Origin: Flavobacteriaceae bacterium
GTDB taxonomy: Bacteria > Bacteroidota > Bacteroidia > Flavobacteriales > Flavobacteriaceae
NCBI GenBank assembly: GCA_030829155.1
Contig: JAURBD010000103.1
Span: 1 to 5,369 of the forward strand
DNA: 5,369 bases
Direction of reading: 5' to 3'
Shown here: positions 1 to 5,369 of the stretch, piece by piece
Numbering within the stretch: position 1 is the first letter of the stretch
How the letters are laid out: each line of letters opens with the position of its first letter
Made by a program: the position numbers and the translations under genes
Notes under the pieces: generated by a model
What the model was told of the DNA's origin: nothing
Database searches by the model: none
Seen by the model: only the letters and a program-made list of their open reading frames with translations

Positions 1-105
1 GTTGGCATTGATAATATTCCAAGTCGAGCTTTATTTAAAGCAGTGGGCTTTCAAGAAAAACTAATCACGGATAAAATCCTAGTACAAAAAACGATAAATG
101 CATAG
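1..105 (+). CDS. GNAT-family N-acetyltransferase, C-terminal fragment (5' end outside window)
   Basis: The first 34 codons of frame 1 run open from the window edge to a TAG stop and encode the tail of a protein. The stretch NIPSRALFKAVGF matches the last conserved block of GNAT acetyltransferases (N..S..L....GF), where the Asn and Ser lie near the acetyl-CoA pantetheine arm and the GF leads into the final beta strand. About 17 further residues close the protein. GNAT enzymes transfer an acetyl group from acetyl-CoA to an amine; the substrate cannot be told from this fragment. The end overlaps the mltG start by 8 bp, so the two are probably translated from one message. The assignment rests on one short motif, so the family is likely but not certain. 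Confidence 0.7.
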   Translation, partial: VGIDNIPSRALFKAVGFQEKLITDKILVQKTINA

Positions 106-1141
106 AAAAAGAATAATCATTTTTATTATCATCATTGTGATGGGTATAGGTTTATATTTAACCTATTCTTTTTATCGAGTATTTTTTAAACCTAATACGG
201 CATTTTCTAATGACGAGTCTTATTTGTTTATTGAAAGTGAATCTAGTTTTCAAGATGTTCTAGAAGAATTGGAAGACCAACTCATTTCTGTAAATGATTT
301 TAAAATTGCAGCTCAAAAAAAAGGATATGATTTTAGAATCAAGGGAGGTAAGTATACCTTAAAAAAAGGGTTAAATAACCATGATATAGTAAATATTTTA
401 AGAAGTAAAAGTACTCCTGTCAAAGTTATATTCAACAACCAGGAGCGTTTAGAAAATTTGGCTGGAAGAGTTGCTCAACAAATTGCTCCAGATAGCTTAT
501 CATTATTAAACGCTTTTCGAGATGAAAAATTTCTCCAATCTAATGGTTTTAACAAAAAATCTGCGCTTTCAATGTACCTTCCCAATTCATATGAATTATT
601 TTGGAATTCTAGTGCTGAGGGTTTTAGGGAACGAATGTTGAAAGAGTACAAACTTTTTTGGAATTCAGAACGATCAGAAAAAGCAAAAGCATTGAATCTT
701 AGTCCAATAGAGGTGATTTCTTTGGCCGCTATTGTTCAAAAAGAAACAGCAAAGGTTGATGAGCGTAAAAAAATTGCTGGAGTTTATCTCAATCGTTTGA
801 AAAAACAAATGCATTTGGATGCAGATCCTACTGTTATTTATTCACTAAAGGAAAAATATCAAAATTTTGATACCATCATCAGAAGAGTTTTAAGAAAAGA
901 TTTAAAGATAGTTTCTCCTTATAATACTTACAAAAATAAAGGAATTCCTCCAGGACCAATTACCATGCCTGATTTCTCGTCAATAAAAGCTGTTCTAAAT
1001 CCCGAAACACATAATTATTTATACTTCGTTGCTAATCCAAAACAACCGGGTTATCATATGTTTGCAAACACATACATTGCCCATATTCGAAACAGTAAAA
1101 TTTACTACAGATGGATAAATAGTCAAAGACTATATCGATAA
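98..1141 (+). CDS. mltG: Endolytic murein transglycosylase MltG (YceG-like)
   Basis: Inner-membrane lytic transglycosylase that cleaves nascent glycan strands inside the chain and is thought to act as a terminator of peptidoglycan polymerisation. The 347-residue product is full length for the family. Residues 6-22 form one hydrophobic membrane anchor after a basic MHRKR start (N-in topology). Roughly 40-105 fit the LysM-like subdomain. The catalytic YceG domain follows, with LPNSYE at 161-166, the core AAIVQKET (210-217) carrying the presumed catalytic Glu216, then DERKKIAGVYLNRL, DADPTVIYSL at 241-250, SPYNTYKNKGIPPGPI at 273-288, and the closing YYRWINSQR. The first residue of the E. coli EKE motif is Gln here, which I take to be normal for Bacteroidota. 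The ATG at 98 directly follows an in-frame TAA at 95-97, and the next Met (residue 15) lies in the membrane segment, so this start is secure. The gene overlaps the GNAT gene by 8 bp and its 3' end overlaps the convergent methyltransferase gene by 12 bp. Confidence 0.96.
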   Translation: MHRKRIIIFIIIIVMGIGLYLTYSFYRVFFKPNTAFSNDESYLFIESESSFQDVLEELEDQLISVNDFKIAAQKKGYDFRIKGGKYTLKKGLNNHDIVNILRSKSTPVKVIFNNQERLENLAGRVAQQIAPDSLSLLNAFRDEKFLQSNGFNKKSALSMYLPNSYELFWNSSAEGFRERMLKEYKLFWNSERSEKAKALNLSPIEVISLAAIVQKETAKVDERKKIAGVYLNRLKKQMHLDADPTVIYSLKEKYQNFDTIIRRVLRKDLKIVSPYNTYKNKGIPPGPITMPDFSSIKAVLNPETHNYLYFVANPKQPGYHMFANTYIAHIRNSKIYYRWINSQRLYR

Positions 1142-1151
1142 AGGGTCTTTG
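1124..1151. terminator. Possible bidirectional hairpin at the mltG/methyltransferase convergent junction
   Basis: CAAAGAC at 1124-1130 is the exact reverse complement of GTCTTTG at 1145-1151, giving a 7-bp stem with a 14-base loop. The loop itself contains the palindrome TATCGATA (1133-1140). The stem brackets both converging stop codons (1130-1132 on the minus strand, 1139-1141 on the plus strand), which is where a shared terminator would be expected. There is no T run after the stem on either strand, so it is not a canonical intrinsic terminator and may be chance. Confidence 0.25.
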
Positions 1152-1873
1152 CTAATAATAAAAATTACTGGGCGCTTGTGCAGAGAAATTTTTAACTTTT
1201 TCCATTGTTTCACTGAATGCGTTTTTATGTATTCAGTTTGAAGTGATAGGTCACAAGCAATACAAATTTCTGTATTTCGATCAAGAGTTGTCATTAAATC
1301 AGAGAGTAATTGATCATTTCTGTATGGAGTTTCCATGAAAAGTTGAGGTTGATTGTAGTCAAAAGATTTTTTTTCTAGAATTTTTATTTCTTTTTTTCTT
1401 TTTGATTGATCAATAGGTAAATATCCATTGAAAGCAAAATTTTGGCCATTTAACCCTGAACTCATAAGTGCCAATAGGATTGAAGAAGGACCTACCAAAG
1501 GTCGGACAGTAATGTTTTTGCGATGAGCCATTTTCACAATTTCTGCTCCTGGGTCAGCAATTCCAGGGCATCCTGCATCAGAAATCACACCCATTGAAAT
1601 TCCTTCTTTTGTAGGGTCTAGGTAGGTAAGCATTTCTTCGGGAGCTGTGAATTTATTCAAGGGATAAAGATGAAGAGTTGTTTGATCTTTTTTTGGATAT
1701 ATCCTTTTGATAAAGCGTCGGGCTTCCTTTTCATTTTCAACTATATAATGGTTGATGTCCTCAATTATTTTCCTAATCATTAAAGGAAGTACTTCCATAG
1801 GAGCATTCTCACCTAAAGGAGATGGAATTAGATATAGAATTCCTTGCCTAGAGGGATCATCTATTGTTTCCAT
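1130..1873 (-). CDS. SAM-dependent methyltransferase of the tetrapyrrole methylase (RsmI-like) fold
   Basis: The 247-residue product has the SAM-binding plan of the tetrapyrrole methylase superfamily, closest to RsmI (the 16S rRNA C1402 2'-O-methyltransferase). GILYLIPSPLGE at 11-22 corresponds to the RsmI opening strand and loop, VISDAGCPGIADPG at 96-109 to its SDAGTPxISDPG motif, VGPSSILLALMSSG at 127-140 to the PGPxA block, FNGYLP at 148-153 to GFLP, and FMETPYRN at 179-186 to YESPHR. The usual AEDTR block is replaced by VENEKEARRFIKR (45-57). This change and the HKRPVIFI tail mark a Bacteroidota subfamily that I believe exists beside a genuine rsmI, so I withhold that name. Substrate unknown; an RNA or tetrapyrrole-like molecule is inference. 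The ATG overlaps the phosphatase gene end by 13 bp, which suggests translational coupling in the dnaA operon. The 3' end overlaps convergent mltG by 12 bp. Confidence 0.9.
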   Translation of the reverse strand: METIDDPSRQGILYLIPSPLGENAPMEVLPLMIRKIIEDINHYIVENEKEARRFIKRIYPKKDQTTLHLYPLNKFTAPEEMLTYLDPTKEGISMGVISDAGCPGIADPGAEIVKMAHRKNITVRPLVGPSSILLALMSSGLNGQNFAFNGYLPIDQSKRKKEIKILEKKSFDYNQPQLFMETPYRNDQLLSDLMTTLDRNTEICIACDLSLQTEYIKTHSVKQWKKLKISLHKRPVIFIISKDPLSI

Positions 1874-2304
1874 AAACCAATAATTTCTTTACAGGCTTTT
1901 TCGATTTTATTAAAAACAATCTCGAACCCCTGGTTACCAAAATAATAAGGATCTTCAACCTCTTCGTTTGTCAATAACAATTTCACTTTACTTCTTTCTT
2001 TTTCTGTTTGTGATAGCTCTAATACATTTTTTAGGTTTTGTAGATCCATTACAAAAATATAGTCAAATGAATCAAAATCTAATCGGGTAAATTGTCTTGC
2101 TTTTTGTTTACTAATGTCAATGCCGTGATTCAAAGCGGTTTTGATACTTCTCGGATCTGGGGTGCTTCCAATATGGTATCTAGCTGTTCCTGCGGAGTCA
2201 ACTGTGATAGAAAATTCTTTTGAGAGTTGCTCAAAAATCCCTTGAGCTAGGGGAGACCTGCAAATATTCCCAAGGCAAACCATAAGAACATTTCCTTTCT
2301 CCAT
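1861..2304 (-). CDS. Low-molecular-weight protein tyrosine phosphatase
   Basis: Cytoplasmic phosphatase of the LMW-PTP/arsenate-reductase-like fold, hydrolysing phosphotyrosine through a cysteinyl-phosphate intermediate. Counted from the chosen start, the P-loop is VCLGNICRSP with nucleophile Cys10 and Arg16. SAGT is at 37-40, HIG at 44-46, DPR at 50-52, HGIDIS at 60-65, FDYIFVMD at 80-87, and the general-acid loop EDPYY at 117-121 with Asp118. All catalytic positions are intact, and 147 residues is normal for the family. The open frame can be extended one codon to a TTG at 2305-2307, just after an in-frame TGA, but the ATG at 2302-2304 is the better start. It follows the dnaA stop by 10 bp and overlaps the next gene by 13 bp. 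No tyrosine kinase or polysaccharide-export gene, the usual partners of Wzb-type enzymes, is in view, so the target is unknown. Arsenate reductase is less likely because of the DPYY loop and the neighbours. Confidence 0.94.
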   Translation of the reverse strand: MEKGNVLMVCLGNICRSPLAQGIFEQLSKEFSITVDSAGTARYHIGSTPDPRSIKTALNHGIDISKQKARQFTRLDFDSFDYIFVMDLQNLKNVLELSQTEKERSKVKLLLTNEEVEDPYYFGNQGFEIVFNKIEKACKEIIGLWKQ

Positions 2305-2314
2305 CAATCAAAAC

Positions 2315-3742
2315 TTATAAGGTTAGTTTTTGATTGAGATCTTCTACGTACTTCCTGAATTGTTTGTCGGTAAAGGTCAGATTGTCTACTGTTTTACAGG
2401 CGTGTAATACAGTTGCATGGTCCCTTTTCCCAATTTGACTTCCAATACTAGCCAAAGATGCTTTGGTGTATTTTTTAGCAAAATACATTGCTAGTTGTCT
2501 TGCTTGAACAATGTGGCGTTTTCTTGTTTTTGACTGAAGGGTTTCAACATCCATTTGGAAGTATTCTGATACTACTTTTTGAATGTAATCAATTGAAACT
2601 TCTCGTTTGGTGTGCTTGACAAACTTTTCAACAATCTCTTTTGCTAGTTCAATTGTAATTTCTACTTTATTAAAAGACGATTGTGCAATAAGTGAAATGA
2701 TAGCACCTTCAAGTTCTCGTATATTTGATTTGATGTTTTTTGCAACATACTCAATGATCGGTTCCTCAATTACAACTCCATCACGGTAAAGTTTATTCTT
2801 TAAAATGGAAATACGTGTTTCAAAATCAGGAGGTTGTAATTCAGCAGATAGACCCCATTTGAATCTTGAAAGTAAACGTTGCTCAATATCCTGCATGTCA
2901 ACAGGCGCTTTATCCGAAGTCAGAATTACCTGCTTCCCGTTTTGATGTAAATGATTGAATATGTGAAAAAATACATCTTGAGTTCCAGTTTTTCCTGAGA
3001 GGAACTGTACATCATCAATAATTAAGACATCGATAATTTGATAAAAATGAATAAAATCATTTCTATTATTTTTCTTGACTGATTCAATGTACTGTTGAGT
3101 AAATTTTTCAGCTGAAATATAAAGTACAGTTTTATCTGCGTATTTTTCTTTTATTTGAACCCCTATAGCATGAGCTAAGTGTGTTTTCCCTAAGCCTACA
3201 TTACCAAAAATAAGTAGTGGGTTAAAAGAGGTACCTCCTGGTTTATTTGCAACTGCAAACCCAGCAGACCTTGCTAAACGATTTGAATCCCCTTCAAGAA
3301 AATTATGAAAGTTGTAATTAGGGTTCAGTTGGGATTCAATTTGTAAGTTTCGAATACCAGGAATAATAAAAGGATTCTTCAATTCTGAACTCAAAGTACT
3401 CATGGGTGCTTCTACATTTTGTGCCGACACTTGCGATTGTTGAGAACTTGGAATACTTTCTGTGAAGGGTTGTTTAGTTCCTAAAGTGTTTTCCATTTTG
3501 ATTACATAAACCAAACGAGCGTCTTCTCCGAGCTCTTGGGTCAAAGCTATTTTGAGTAATTTCACGTAATGTTCTTCAAGCCATTCGTAAAAAAACTTAC
3601 TCGGAACCTGAATACTTAACGCTTTCTCATTCAGTTTTAGTGGAACGATGGGCTCAAACCAAGTTTTATATGCTTGTGGTTGTATGTTATCCTTTATGAA
3701 GGATAAACAATTATTCCAGGAAGAATGTTCAGTCTTTTGCAT
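2315..3742 (-). CDS. dnaA: Chromosomal replication initiator protein DnaA
   Basis: AAA+ ATPase that binds DnaA boxes at the origin, oligomerises in the ATP form and melts DNA for helicase loading. The 475 residues are full length. Domain I (about 5-83) includes NCLSFIKDNI and YKTWFEPI. A polar Ser/Gln-rich linker, domain II, covers about 88-135. The AAA+ domain has Walker A GNVGLGKT at 180-187, Walker B VLIIDD at 239-244, sensor I VILTSD at 272-277, box VII RLLSRF with Arg289 and the presumed arginine finger Arg293, and sensor II NIRELEGAI at 340-348. The C-terminal helix-turn-helix carries the box-recognition signature RDHATVLHACKTV at 440-452; Ala443 stands where E. coli has Thr435. The ATG at 3742 is the only usable start: the frame is open back to a TAA at 3824-3826 but holds no other ATG, GTG or TTG that I found. 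It leads the phosphatase/methyltransferase operon and is divergent from the thioesterase gene. Confidence 0.98.
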   Translation of the reverse strand: MQKTEHSSWNNCLSFIKDNIQPQAYKTWFEPIVPLKLNEKALSIQVPSKFFYEWLEEHYVKLLKIALTQELGEDARLVYVIKMENTLGTKQPFTESIPSSQQSQVSAQNVEAPMSTLSSELKNPFIIPGIRNLQIESQLNPNYNFHNFLEGDSNRLARSAGFAVANKPGGTSFNPLLIFGNVGLGKTHLAHAIGVQIKEKYADKTVLYISAEKFTQQYIESVKKNNRNDFIHFYQIIDVLIIDDVQFLSGKTGTQDVFFHIFNHLHQNGKQVILTSDKAPVDMQDIEQRLLSRFKWGLSAELQPPDFETRISILKNKLYRDGVVIEEPIIEYVAKNIKSNIRELEGAIISLIAQSSFNKVEITIELAKEIVEKFVKHTKREVSIDYIQKVVSEYFQMDVETLQSKTRKRHIVQARQLAMYFAKKYTKASLASIGSQIGKRDHATVLHACKTVDNLTFTDKQFRKYVEDLNQKLTL

Positions 3743-3803
3743 TAAAAATAGATACTCAAAAAGATGGTTTAATGTTGTAATTTCTAACTTGACAACTACA
3801 CTA

Positions 3804-3812
3804 CAAATATTA
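3804..3812 (-). promoter_or_regulatory. Possible -7 box of the dnaA promoter (one base off ideal spacing)
   Basis: Read on the minus strand, this is TAATATTTG. It resembles the Bacteroidota -7 consensus TAnnTTTG but has three bases instead of two between TA and TTTG. It would place the transcript start near 3797 and give a leader of about 55 bases before the dnaA ATG. No TTG is present at the -33 position, which is occupied by the A/T palindrome. Weak evidence, supported mainly by location. Confidence 0.3.
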
Positions 3813-3815
3813 ATT

Positions 3816-3835
3816 CTTTTTTTTTAAAAAAAAAG
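3816..3835. repeat. Perfect 20-bp palindrome C-T9-A9-G in the dnaA/thioesterase intergenic region
   Basis: Nine T (3817-3825) are followed directly by nine A (3826-3834), flanked by C and G, making a perfect inverted repeat with no loop. It lies between the two opposed -7-like boxes, where the spacer and -33 regions of both promoters would fall. Such A/T tracts are stiff and easily melted and could act as an UP-like element or protein site; that role is inference. With no G+C stem it is not a terminator. Another run of nine T is at 3859-3867. Confidence 0.6.
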
Positions 3836-3843
3836 TAGTTTTG
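3836..3843 (+). promoter_or_regulatory. Candidate Bacteroidota -7 promoter box for the thioesterase gene
   Basis: TAGTTTTG is an exact match to the Bacteroidota/Flavobacteria -7 consensus TAnnTTTG, on the right strand and in the only intergenic gap of useful size. Transcription would start near 3850, leaving a leader of about 60 bases before the GTG start. The expected TTG of the -33 element is absent at 17-23 bp upstream, where the T9A9 tract lies; the nearest upstream TTG (3789-3791) is too far away. Confidence 0.45.
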
Positions 3844-3909
3844 CTATTGATTTTTAAGTTTTTTTTTCGGAGTTTATAGGAGAACATAAACGTTGTTGAA
3901 TTTTAGCTA

Positions 3910-4317
3910 GTGAATAAATATATTTCAAAACCAATACTTATTAGATATGGCGAAACCGATCAGATGGGAATCGTTCATCACAGCAACTACTTGCGCTATT
4001 TTGAAGTAGCTAGACTTGAGTGGCTTAGCTTTCTTGGAGTGTCTTATAAGTCAATGGAACAGGAAGGTGTAATTATGCCCGTTATTGATGTAAATCTCTC
4101 ATATAAAATACCAGCACTTTTTGATGACAAAATTATTGTGGAGGTTCAATTGGACGAAATTCCAAAAGTTAAAATGAAATTTTCTTATTCAATAAAAAAT
4201 CAAAATAATCAAATTGTATGTTTAGGAGAAACAACTTTGGCATTTTTGAATTCAAAAACCAGAAAACCGATGCGTTGTCCAGAAAAATTTAAAAGCCTTT
4301 TTTTGGGAAAGGAATAG
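3910..4317 (+). CDS. Hotdog-fold acyl-CoA thioesterase (YbgC/4HBT family)
   Basis: A 135-residue single-domain protein of the 4-hydroxybenzoyl-CoA thioesterase type, which hydrolyses acyl-CoA thioesters in the cytoplasm. The family signature is near the N-terminus: RYGETDQMGIVHHSNYLRYFEVAR at residues 12-35 carries the catalytic Asp17, a Gly20-Ile-Val-His turn into the central hotdog helix, and Glu32. The rest gives the expected beta strands and ends in a K.MRCPEKF-like tail. The start is GTG: an in-frame TAG lies two codons upstream (3904-3906), and the first ATG is residue 19, after the catalytic Asp, so a later start would destroy the enzyme. It is divergent from dnaA and its last 29 bp overlap convergent ribD. 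The substrate is unknown. Proteobacterial YbgC is tied to Tol-Pal and phospholipid metabolism, but that context is absent. A role in dihydroxynaphthoyl-CoA hydrolysis for menaquinone is possible but unsupported here. Confidence 0.92.
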   Translation: MNKYISKPILIRYGETDQMGIVHHSNYLRYFEVARLEWLSFLGVSYKSMEQEGVIMPVIDVNLSYKIPALFDDKIIVEVQLDEIPKVKMKFSYSIKNQNNQIVCLGETTLAFLNSKTRKPMRCPEKFKSLFLGKE

Positions 4318-5350
4318 AAATTTGTATTACATCCTTTTCAATTTGAAGTCTACTTTTAACTTTACCGCTCAGAATAGGGCTTTTGATACCATTAATTATT
4401 TCTTTAGGAGAAATGATAGTTCGAGCCTCATCCCAAAGATTATTGTCAATGAAATGTTGAATAGTTTTTGTTCCTCCCTCAACAATTAGAGATTGTATGT
4501 TTTTTTTATATAACTCAGACATTATTTTTGGTAATACATTTTTAGGATCAGTAATAATTACCTCTTTGTTTGAAACCTCTTTTTTGGATGAAAAGACAAG
4601 AGTAGGATCATCATCCTTTAGCATAATTGAATTTTTTGGAATTCTACACTTAAGGTCAACTATAATTCTTAGCGGCGAACTTCCCTTTATTTTTCTATTG
4701 GTTAGTTTAGGATTATCGTCAATTACAGTTTGAACTCCTACCAGAATACTTTGTTCTTGAGATCTCCACAAATGAGAATGTAGTTTTGAAGTATCACTTG
4801 AAAGCCAAAAGGGTTCCTTAGCCGGTCGTTTACTTTTTAAAGGAGCAATAAGACCATTCAAACTTTGGGCCCATTTGAGGATAATGTAGGGTCTTTTTTT
4901 TAGATGAAAAGTAAAAAAGCGTTTATTCAATTCTTTGGCTTCTTCTTCTAGTACTCCTAAAATTATTTCACATCCATTAGCTTTTAATTTTTCAATTCCT
5001 TTACCATTAACTTCTTTAAAAGGATCAGAGCAACCGATAACAACTTTTGAGATCTTTGATAAAATAATTAGGTCACTACATGGAGGAGTTGATCCAAAGT
5101 GATTGCATGGTTCCAAATTTACATACAAAGTGCATTGACTGAGGATGGATTTATTTTTAAGATTCTGGATTGCATGAACTTCTGCATGGGGTTCTCCTTT
5201 TTTTTGGTGCCAACCTTCACTTACAATTTTGCCTTTATAAACAAGAATACATCCTACAAGGGGGTTGGGGTAGGTCTGCCCAAGACCCAGTGAAGCAAGA
5301 TCCAGGCAACGTTGCATAAATTTTATGTGAATAGGATCTTTTTTATTCAT
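4289..5350 (-). CDS. ribD: Bifunctional diaminohydroxyphosphoribosylaminopyrimidine deaminase / 5-amino-6-(5-phosphoribosylamino)uracil reductase RibD
   Basis: Catalyses the second and third steps of riboflavin synthesis: zinc-dependent deamination of the pyrimidine, then NADPH-dependent reduction of the ribosyl group. The N-terminal deaminase domain (about 5-145) has TYPNPLVGC at 26-34, HAEVHA at 55-60 (zinc ligand His55, proton-shuttling Glu57), and LEPCNHFGSTPPC at 79-91 (zinc ligands Cys82 and Cys91). The reductase domain (about 153-348) has RPYIILKWAQSLNG at 153-166, WLSSD at 182-186, SILVGVQTVIDDNPKLTNR at 201-219, and IVEGGTKTIQHFI at 289-301. Both domains look complete, and 353 residues suits the family. 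In the usual SLDG motif, Asp is replaced by Asn165. The ATG at 5350 precedes the first conserved helix by a typical distance, and no Shine-Dalgarno sequence is seen. Only 19 upstream bases are in the window, so an FMN riboswitch or promoter cannot be judged. The 3' end overlaps the thioesterase gene by 29 bp. Confidence 0.97.
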   Translation of the reverse strand: MNKKDPIHIKFMQRCLDLASLGLGQTYPNPLVGCILVYKGKIVSEGWHQKKGEPHAEVHAIQNLKNKSILSQCTLYVNLEPCNHFGSTPPCSDLIILSKISKVVIGCSDPFKEVNGKGIEKLKANGCEIILGVLEEEAKELNKRFFTFHLKKRPYIILKWAQSLNGLIAPLKSKRPAKEPFWLSSDTSKLHSHLWRSQEQSILVGVQTVIDDNPKLTNRKIKGSSPLRIIVDLKCRIPKNSIMLKDDDPTLVFSSKKEVSNKEVIITDPKNVLPKIMSELYKKNIQSLIVEGGTKTIQHFIDNNLWDEARTIISPKEIINGIKSPILSGKVKSRLQIEKDVIQISIPFPKKGF

Positions 5351-5369
5351 GTTAAGAAATGAAATAGTA

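Noticed and set aside
596..667. Repeated LFWNS motif in MltG (residues 167-171 and 186-190)
   Set aside because: Short similarity within a conserved family segment; I see no sign of a recent duplication.
1861..2307. Arsenate reductase identity, or a TTG start at 2307, for the phosphatase gene
   Set aside because: The DPYY general-acid loop and C-x5-R-S loop fit LMW-PTP, with no arsenic-resistance genes nearby. The ATG one codon downstream is a better start than the TTG.
2607..2789. 60-codon + strand open frame inside dnaA
   Set aside because: It is antisense to strongly conserved dnaA sequence, shows no recognisable domain, and is the expected shadow of a real gene.
3743..3909. Replication origin next to dnaA
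   Set aside because: The gap is short and, by eye, holds no DnaA-box 9-mers; AT-richness alone does not support an origin.
3878..3912. AGGAG at 3878-3882 as a ribosome binding site for the thioesterase, and a five-codon TTG leader frame (3893-3910) ending on its GTG
   Set aside because: The AGGAG is 27 bases from the GTG, too far to act directly. The tiny leader frame starts with TTG and could easily be chance. Bacteroidota generally do not depend on Shine-Dalgarno sites.
4286..4312. Hairpin CCTTT/AAAGG (4296-4300 with 4308-4312) followed on the minus strand by a T-rich stretch, as a ribD terminator
   Set aside because: The stem is only 5 bp, lies inside both coding ends, and its T-rich tail is interrupted by AAA; too weak to call.
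4497..4733. 78-codon + strand open frame inside ribD
   Set aside because: It is antisense to the RibD reductase domain; its hydrophobic look comes from the complement of AT-rich, Lys/Asp-rich codons.
5099..5293. 64-codon + strand open frame inside the 5' part of ribD
   Set aside because: It is antisense to the conserved zinc-site region of RibD, with no independent coding evidence.

Overview
The window is a compact, AT-rich stretch of ordinary chromosomal housekeeping genes. It most probably comes from a member of the Bacteroidota, order Flavobacteriales. The grounds are the flavobacterial style of the proteins (MltG with QKET and SPYNTYKNKG motifs, DnaA with an RDHATVLHACKTV signature, a tetrapyrrole-methylase-fold enzyme with FIKR and ETPYRN), the lack of Shine-Dalgarno sequences before the starts, and a perfect Bacteroidota-type -7 box (TAnnTTTG) in the one sizeable intergenic gap. 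I cannot name a genus.

Layout from left to right: the 3' end of a GNAT acetyltransferase overlaps the start of mltG (endolytic murein transglycosylase), both on the + strand. These converge, with a 12-bp tail overlap, on a three-gene minus-strand operon. In transcription order that operon is dnaA (replication initiator), a low-molecular-weight protein tyrosine phosphatase, and a SAM-dependent methyltransferase related to RsmI. A 167-bp divergent promoter region separates dnaA from a + strand hotdog acyl-CoA thioesterase. The thioesterase then converges, with a 29-bp tail overlap, on minus-strand ribD, the bifunctional riboflavin-biosynthesis deaminase/reductase. Only 19 bases remain beyond the ribD start, and they hold nothing I can identify.

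The genes do not form one pathway. MltG trims nascent peptidoglycan and may set strand length. DnaA starts replication. RibD supplies flavin precursors. The phosphatase, methyltransferase and thioesterase have clear folds and intact key residues but unknown substrates. The phosphatase and methyltransferase are tightly coupled to dnaA (10-bp gap, then 13-bp overlap), so they are probably co-transcribed with it. The divergent region carries a perfect T9A9 palindrome between two opposed -7-like boxes, but no DnaA box that I can find, so I see no replication origin here.

No mobile element, CRISPR array, tRNA, rRNA or defence system is visible. I looked for an undescribed system and did not find a convincing one. 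The items worth a second look are the dnaA-linked phosphatase/methyltransferase pair, the shared A/T-tract promoter architecture, and the terminator-poor convergent overlaps.
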